Shown here in pieces: positions 59,385-64,000 of a stretch of DNA of 64,000 bases (position 1 is the stretch's first letter; the number at the start of each line of letters is the position of its first letter). The notes under the pieces are model-generated. The model searched no databases, was not told the origin of the DNA, and saw only the letters and a program-made list of their open reading frames with translations. The position numbers were made by a program, and so were the translations under genes. The DNA comes from Aminivibrio sp. Its GTDB lineage: Bacteria > Synergistota > Synergistia > Synergistales > Aminobacteriaceae. Where the stretch lies: positions 1 to 64,000 of the forward strand of contig NZ_JAESIH010000037.1 in the NCBI RefSeq assembly GCF_016756745.1, given 5' to 3'.

Positions 59385-60746
59385 TCAGGCTCCCGCGCCT
59401 CCTATCACCATGCTTTCGAGCAGCAGGGAAGGCTGGCCGTCGGTAACAGGAACGCTCTGTCCCGATTTTCCGCACATTCCCGGCAGAAAGTGGAGATCGT
59501 TTCCCACCGCCTCGATTTTGAAGAGAACATCGGGACCATTCCCCGTGAGGACGGCTCCGCGGACAGGATGGGCAATTCGCCCGTCCCTGACAAGATATCC
59601 CTCGGTGACATGAAAAACAAAATCGCCGGAGGTGGGATCCACTTCTCCTCCCCCCATCTTCCGCACGAAGAGCCCCTGTTTCATGCCCCTGAGCATCTCC
59701 TCCGGGGATGTCGCGCCGGGCTCGATGTAGGTGTTCGTCATACGGGGCTGGGGAATGGAACGGAAAGAGCTCCGTCTGCCGTTGCCCGTAAGGGGAAGAC
59801 CGTCCTTCCGTGCTGAGGTCCTGTCGGTGAGGTAGCTTTTCAGCACCCCTTTTTCGATGAGTACGTTTCGGCGGCAGGGAGTTCCCTCGTCGTCGCAGGC
59901 ACCGCTTCCCAGAAGCCCGGGAAGCGAACCGTCATCAACAAGAGTCACCAGGGGGCTCGCCGCTGCCTGGCCGATTTTGCCCCTGTAGACGGAAAAATCC
60001 TTCTGGACGATGTCCGCTTCGAGTCCATGACCGCAGGCTTCATGCACCATTGTCCCTCCAGCCTCGCCGGAGAGAAGGACAGGCATGGTTCCCGCGGGGC
60101 ATTCCGGCGCGTCCAGCATGAGAAGCGCCCGTGCCAGCGCTTCTTCAGCGACTTTCAGGGGGGAAATTTTCCGGAAAAATTCAGGGCTGCCCAGTGAAAG
60201 GGCCTCTGATTCGTAGCCTGTCTGCAAAACGCCGCCCTTCTCCACCACCACTTCCACGCTGAAGAGAGTGTACAGCCTCCTGTCTCCAGCAAAGGTATCT
60301 TCGCTGTTGAAAACGGCGAAACTCTTGCAGGCTGTCTCAAGATGCATGGAAACCTGCTTCACCCACATGGAGCCCCTTCTGATCCTCTCGTCCACCTCCC
60401 TGAAGAAGGAAAAATCCGGCGGAGCGAGGGTTTCTGCCACCCCGATCACCCGGACATCGCTTCCTCCGCGGAAAGGAAGAAGAAGACCGCTGTTCGAAGC
60501 GGCCGTTTCAAGGCACGAAAAGGCTGTAACAGTGCCTACACCGGGCGCATGGACGTGGGAGGTAGATTCTCCCTTGACGATACGGGCGCCTGTTCCCTCC
60601 GAACTCGAGGAAGAAATCTCCTCGAAGGCTCCTTCCTCGTACACGAAGGAATGGGAAGAGGATGTTTCGAAATAAAGGTCCGCAAAATCCGCACCTTCTG
60701 CAAGAAGGGACTTCAAGGCTTTCCCCAGCCTGGCGTTGATACTCAT
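59385..60746 (-). CDS. tldD: TldD/PmbA-family metalloprotease
   Basis: TldD with TldE forms a zinc protease that degrades unfolded peptides and matures some ribosomal peptides. The 453-residue protein has the N-terminal domain with EGADFADLYFETSSS, the zinc motif HEACGHGLEAD (HExxxH, near residue 235), and the C-terminal MTNTYIEPG and GEVDPTSGDFVFHVTEGYLVRDGRI region, corresponding to the third-ligand and substrate area. A TldE partner is not adjacent. The start overlaps the upstream hypothetical gene by 4 nt. Confidence 0.93.
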   Translation of the reverse strand: MSINARLGKALKSLLAEGADFADLYFETSSSHSFVYEEGAFEEISSSSSEGTGARIVKGESTSHVHAPGVGTVTAFSCLETAASNSGLLLPFRGGSDVRVIGVAETLAPPDFSFFREVDERIRRGSMWVKQVSMHLETACKSFAVFNSEDTFAGDRRLYTLFSVEVVVEKGGVLQTGYESEALSLGSPEFFRKISPLKVAEEALARALLMLDAPECPAGTMPVLLSGEAGGTMVHEACGHGLEADIVQKDFSVYRGKIGQAAASPLVTLVDDGSLPGLLGSGACDDEGTPCRRNVLIEKGVLKSYLTDRTSARKDGLPLTGNGRRSSFRSIPQPRMTNTYIEPGATSPEEMLRGMKQGLFVRKMGGGEVDPTSGDFVFHVTEGYLVRDGRIAHPVRGAVLTGNGPDVLFKIEAVGNDLHFLPGMCGKSGQSVPVTDGQPSLLLESMVIGGAGA

Positions 60747-61108
60747 ATCGAATCGAATTCCTCCGGATAGTCTTCTTCTGTTTTTGCCCCATGGAATAAA
60801 GAGGGATCATCCTCCTGAAGAAGATTCAGGCTCATCCCTTCTGATTTCAGGGCATCGGTTAATTCTAACACGTCCTGCCGCTTCTCCGAAGGGAAGAAGA
60901 GGGAGACGACGCCCCATGCGCCGCTCCTTCCCCCATACTCCCCGCAGGATTCCATTTCCCCTACTCCCTCGCCGGTTTCCGTCGTAACGAACCCGAGGCC
61001 GTCGTATTCGGAAACGGTCCAGCTGAAAAGTACGATGGAATCCCTCGGAAGAGCGAGAAGCAGCCTTCCCATGTCGGGGGCGGTGTTCTTTTTCCAGGGG
61101 GCGGTCAT
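60743..61108 (-). CDS. Small conserved-looking hypothetical protein between mltG and tldD
   Basis: The 121-residue product (from ATG 61108, overlapping the mltG stop by 4 nt) has a central alpha/beta pattern: RLLLALPRDSIVLFSWTVSEYDGLGFVTT, an acidic glycine-rich loop, and AWGVVSLFFPSEKRQDVLELTDALKSEGMSLN, then an acidic tail. The P-R-D-x-x-x-L-F-x-x-x-x-x-E-Y-D-G-L pattern resembles small DUF4911-type proteins, but this is by memory and eye. No signal peptide or membrane segment is present. Tight overlaps on both sides show that it is a genuine operon member. I do not assign a function. Confidence 0.75.
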   Translation of the reverse strand: MTAPWKKNTAPDMGRLLLALPRDSIVLFSWTVSEYDGLGFVTTETGEGVGEMESCGEYGGRSGAWGVVSLFFPSEKRQDVLELTDALKSEGMSLNLLQEDDPSLFHGAKTEEDYPEEFDSI

Positions 61109-62130
61109 TTGCTTCGCACCTTTCGTATGTTCTGCTGGTGACCGCTGAGGGTTTCGGAGAAGAGATGCCTTCCGTCCCGGCCGGCCACGTAATACAAATA
61201 TTTTGTCTTTTCCGGACTGAGGGCGGCGAGCCATGACTTCTCCGATGGGATACAGATGGGTGCAGGCGGAAGCCCCGGAATTTTATAGGTGTTGTACGGG
61301 GAATCAATTTCCAGATCCTTGTAGAGGACCCGAGCCAGATTTTTCCCCTCTTTCTTCCATGCATACACCACAGTGGCATCGATCTGGAGCGGCATTTTCT
61401 TTTCTCTCCTGTTTTCAATAACTCCCGCGATGAGGGCTCTTTCCTCATCCCAAAAGGCTTCCCTCTCTACGAGGGAAGCAATGACCGCCATTTCCTTGAG
61501 GTATTCCGCCGTTCTCTTTTCTTCAGGTATCAGCGACCCGATTCTTTCCCACCAGAGTCGTGCCGCCGCGGACACAACCTCTTCCGCGCTGCTTTCCGCT
61601 GTGTGGAACGTTTCCGGCAGAAGGAAGGCTATCCGCTCCTCCTGGGAAGAGGGCAGCTGGGCGGCGATCTCCTTCGGGAACAGGTCGTTCCTGGTGAGGA
61701 TTTTCTCCATGGTCTCCGGAGCGAGAGCAGGCGTGAAAATCCCGGGGAAGGAGAAAAAATCCATTCCCGGAACTATAGTGGCGGATGACACGGCGGGTTC
61801 CGCTTTTTCAAGCTGCCTGGCCACTTCCCAGGGAGAGCCCCTTCGTATGGAGTATGTTCCGGGCTTCAGCCGCCGGTCGATGGAAAACCGGGTCATCCAT
61901 CTCGCCAGGTCGGAAGCTTTTCCTCCCTCCAGAACCCCGGCGGATTCAAACTCCTCGGCCGCCCTCCTGGCGTTCATGCCCTGCCGCACAAGGACGGGAA
62001 CCGGTTCACCCTCACCGGAGGGCAGGTATTCGTGCCACCATTCAGCCGGGCAGTAGATTGCCCTGTAGGCAAATCCGAGGGCAGCAGCGGCTGCGAGAAG
62101 GAAGAACGCGAGGAAGAGTCGTTTTTTCAT
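61105..62130 (-). CDS. mltG: Endolytic murein transglycosylase MltG
   Basis: MltG (YceG family) cleaves nascent glycan strands at the membrane and is thought to set their length. The 341-residue protein has an N-terminal membrane anchor (about 5-23), a LysM-like domain (VRQGMNARRAAEEFESAGVL...KPGTYSI), and the catalytic region with FLLPETFHTAESSAEEVV, ASLVEREA (catalytic glutamate near 218), LQIDATVVYA and SPYNTYKIPGLPPAPICIPS, all YceG hallmarks. It lies 15 nt downstream of amrS. Confidence 0.95.
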   Translation of the reverse strand: MKKRLFLAFFLLAAAAALGFAYRAIYCPAEWWHEYLPSGEGEPVPVLVRQGMNARRAAEEFESAGVLEGGKASDLARWMTRFSIDRRLKPGTYSIRRGSPWEVARQLEKAEPAVSSATIVPGMDFFSFPGIFTPALAPETMEKILTRNDLFPKEIAAQLPSSQEERIAFLLPETFHTAESSAEEVVSAAARLWWERIGSLIPEEKRTAEYLKEMAVIASLVEREAFWDEERALIAGVIENRREKKMPLQIDATVVYAWKKEGKNLARVLYKDLEIDSPYNTYKIPGLPPAPICIPSEKSWLAALSPEKTKYLYYVAGRDGRHLFSETLSGHQQNIRKVRSK

Positions 62131-62145
62131 TCAAACAGCTCCAGA

Positions 62146-63150
62146 TTATTCGGTTATAATGATCTGCGACCGGGTGCCGCACGCCTTGCATCTTCCCTGG
62201 GGATCAAGGTTGTTCGCAAGTATGGAATACTCTCTTCTTGCGAGAAGAAGCCCCCCGCAGGAAAGACATCTTGTTTCGCTTCGCTCTCCAGTATTGCCGG
62301 GATAGACCCAGGGAAGTCTCTTCCGGGCCAGGTCGCAGAACGCCCCCACCATCTCCTTCGACGGGGGCGGCGCTGTCCATTTCCTGGCGGGGAAGTACCG
62401 GGAGACATGAAGAACAGGCTGAGGATCAAGGGAAGCGAGCCAGTCGACCATGCGGCTGAAGGCATCTCTGTCGTCGTTTATGCCCGGCACCAGGAGGAAG
62501 GTGACCTCCACGTGAACGCCGCCGGCTATGAGGGTCCGGATCGTGTTTTTTACTGCCTCCAAGTTTCCTCCGAGAAAATGGTACGCCTCCGGAGTAAAGG
62601 CCTTCAGGTCTATGTTGGCTGCTGAAACAAACGGAAGCAGTCGTTCGAGAGGTTCCGGGAGGATCATCCCGTTGCTCACGAGCACCGTGGACACTCCCTC
62701 TTCCCGAAGAGCCCGGGAAGCATCGAGAAGAAATTCGAACCACACGAGGGGCTCGTTGTAAGTAAAGGCGACCGCCTTGCTTTCTGTCTTCGCCGCCGAG
62801 CGGACTACGTCCTCCGGGGCCATTGAGGCGAGCGAAAGAGAGGGATCCCATCCAGCGATACGCCAGTTCTGGCAGAACGGACAGTCCATGGAGCACCCCA
62901 CCGTTCCCAGAGACAGGATGGACGTTCCGGGGTTCCAATGATAGAGGGGTTTCTTTTCAATCGGGTCCACCGCCGCAGAGGAAATTTTCCCGTAGTTCAG
63001 GGAAACGATGCCTTTCTCCTTCTCGTGTCTTCTGGCACGGCATTTTCCTGTTTCTCCAGGTGCGAGAAGACAGCAATGAGGACATAAAAGGCAGCGGATT
63101 CTCTCCTGTTCCCGTCTCCACAAGGGCGCCTCATGGGAACCGTTCGTCAT
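62146..63150 (-). CDS. amrS: AmmeMemoRadiSam-system radical SAM enzyme AmrS
   Basis: The 334-residue protein resembles glycyl-radical-activase-like enzymes: N-terminal CLLCPHCC cysteines, GTVGCSMDCPFCQNW (the CxxxCxxC cluster), FTYNEPLVWFEF, VSNGMI, NIDLKAFTPEAYHFLGG, HVEVTFLLVPGIND and a C-terminal CLSCGG...CKACGT ribbon. This set defines AmrS, which occurs with AMMECR1 and Memo proteins; its substrate is unknown. The ATG overlaps the stop of the Memo-AMMECR1 gene by 4 nt, tying the three activities together in one operon. Confidence 0.93.
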   Translation of the reverse strand: MTNGSHEAPLWRREQERIRCLLCPHCCLLAPGETGKCRARRHEKEKGIVSLNYGKISSAAVDPIEKKPLYHWNPGTSILSLGTVGCSMDCPFCQNWRIAGWDPSLSLASMAPEDVVRSAAKTESKAVAFTYNEPLVWFEFLLDASRALREEGVSTVLVSNGMILPEPLERLLPFVSAANIDLKAFTPEAYHFLGGNLEAVKNTIRTLIAGGVHVEVTFLLVPGINDDRDAFSRMVDWLASLDPQPVLHVSRYFPARKWTAPPPSKEMVGAFCDLARKRLPWVYPGNTGERSETRCLSCGGLLLARREYSILANNLDPQGRCKACGTRSQIIITE

Positions 63151-64000
63151 GAACGATCCATCTCCCTGATCCTCCGGACGGTAAATTTCCTGACCGCAGC
63201 GGTACGCCAGTCGGCAATCCCCGCTTTTCGGGCAGCGATGGACAACTGGGCTTCCACTGTATCAACGCCTTCAAGGTCAGGAAGGAGCACGCCCCTGGCC
63301 CATCCCTTTTCCACGATCACGCCGTACTTTTTCGGGTCCAGGAGGGCGATGTCGGACACAGCCTCGGGGATGGAGAGTATGTCCACAGATATGGAGATAT
63401 CTTCGAGCTCCCGTTGTTCAACGGGAGGGAACCTTGGGTCCTTGAAGGCGGCCGAGAGGGCATTCTCCGCAATCTCTTCGGCAAGGGCGGCTTTCGTTGG
63501 AAGGATTGTCCCGATGCAGCCCCTGAGGTTGCCTTTTTTCTTCAGGGAGACAAAGCAGCCTGCCTTTTCGGTCATCTCGGGCAGGTCGGAAAAGTCGTCT
63601 GCTTCTTCCCTCGCCCGTTCTTCCCCTTCGGCCAGGTAAGTTTCGATTACCTTTCTTGCCAGGTCAGGCGCAGCGTGGAGCGGGGCATAGGCCACTGCAT
63701 ATCCTACACCGAAAGGAGCCTCGTAGGAAAGAAAACGGACGCTCCTTTTTCGGGCGAGCCCCAAAAATACGAGGGATGAACGAAGGCCGCATTCGCCTGC
63801 CTCTTCAATCTCGCCGGCACTGAGGCGGAGAAGGATTGAAGGGTCATTGTTTCTGAGCGCTTCCACGACCCGGCTGTCGAATCGGGCCCCTGCCGGAGAA
63901 AAGCCCGCCGGAGCCTCCCTGGTCACTTTATGGGAAAGATCCCCGCTGGCCACGAGTCCCCATTGGTCGCTGTCAGCAAGGGAAGCGAGATACGTACCAA
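63147..64000 (-). CDS. Memo-AMMECR1 fusion protein (AmrB-AmrA), 5' end outside window
   Basis: The frame is open to the window edge and encodes at least 284 residues. The first visible part, with WGLVASGDLSHK (Memo/LigB-like metal-site motif) and SSLVFLGLARKRSVRFLSYEAPFGVGYAVA, is the C-terminal portion of a Memo (AmrB) domain. It runs into an AMMECR1 (AmrA) domain with LRGCIGTILPTK, ALSAAFKDPRFPPV and GWARGVLLPDLEGVDTVEAQLS. The ATG-like internal start (GTG 63953) is within the Memo motif and is not a real start. Fused Memo-AMMECR1 proteins are known; what they do is not established. Confidence 0.9.
   Translation of the reverse strand, partial: GTYLASLADSDQWGLVASGDLSHKVTREAPAGFSPAGARFDSRVVEALRNNDPSILLRLSAGEIEEAGECGLRSSLVFLGLARKRSVRFLSYEAPFGVGYAVAYAPLHAAPDLARKVIETYLAEGEERAREEADDFSDLPEMTEKAGCFVSLKKKGNLRGCIGTILPTKAALAEEIAENALSAAFKDPRFPPVEQRELEDISISVDILSIPEAVSDIALLDPKKYGVIVEKGWARGVLLPDLEGVDTVEAQLSIAARKAGIADWRTAAVRKFTVRRIREMDRS

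Overview
The window is a compact, moderately GC-rich bacterial chromosome segment that is almost entirely housekeeping and energy genes. Several features together suggest an anaerobic, amino-acid-fermenting, diderm-type bacterium, most plausibly a member of the Synergistota: a nine-gene V-type ATPase whose c-ring subunit keeps a sodium-binding signature, a korDABC 2-oxoacid:ferredoxin oxidoreductase, a MurE with the meso-diaminopimelate (DNPR) motif, a class A RNase P RNA, and Firmicute-like operon orders (rplU-prp-rpmA, nadD-LCP-rsfS, xseB-ispA-dxs-tlyA-nadK-recN). The phylum assignment is inference; no 16S rRNA is present.

Layout. 1-1400: tail of a membrane protein, then tsaE-tsaB (tRNA t6A synthesis). 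1466-4381: promoter, korDABC and a strong terminator. 4403-5776: rlmD. 5835-6048: a structured intergenic repeat. 6116-6191: tRNA-Gly(CCC) with its own promoter. 6284-15100: V-ATPase operon in the order G/H-I-K-E-C-F-A-B-D, ending at a hairpin shared with the convergent cheR. 16018-16344: rnpB. 16436-32184: a full dcw cell-wall and division cluster (mraZ, rsmH, ftsL, ftsI, murE, murF, mraY, murD, ftsW, murG, murC, ftsQ, ftsA, ftsZ) without murB or ddl, preceded by phased MraZ boxes. 32372-38573: a SPOR protein and a molybdenum/tungsten-cofactor cluster (moeA, moeA-PBP fusion, moaA, moaC, mog fusion). 38622-43595: rapZ-yvcK-whiA and pgk-tpiA.

From 43947 almost everything is on the minus strand. 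Read 5' to 3' on that strand the units are: amrB/A fusion-amrS-mltG-hypothetical-tldD-ftsK-thiN (64000 to 56212); xseB-ispA-dxs-tlyA-nadK-recN (55418 to 49049); and rplU-prp-rpmA, a long hairpin, then obgE-nadD-LCP-rsfS (48743 to 43947). The only plus-strand gene in this half is rpmB (56017-56211). Genes within units are tightly packed, often overlapping by 4-14 nt, so polycistronic transcription and translational coupling are likely.

The least ordinary material is (i) a four-copy family of hairpin-rich, MITE/REP-like intergenic repeats with conserved ends, (ii) the partial Memo-AMMECR1 fusion coupled to the radical-SAM gene amrS, whose function is unresolved, (iii) a Mog protein with an unrecognised N-terminal domain and a MoeA-PBP fusion in a cofactor cluster lacking moaD/moaE, and (iv) a Prp protease gene beside an L27 with a cleavable N-terminal extension. 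I saw no CRISPR array, transposase, prophage or clear horizontally acquired island.
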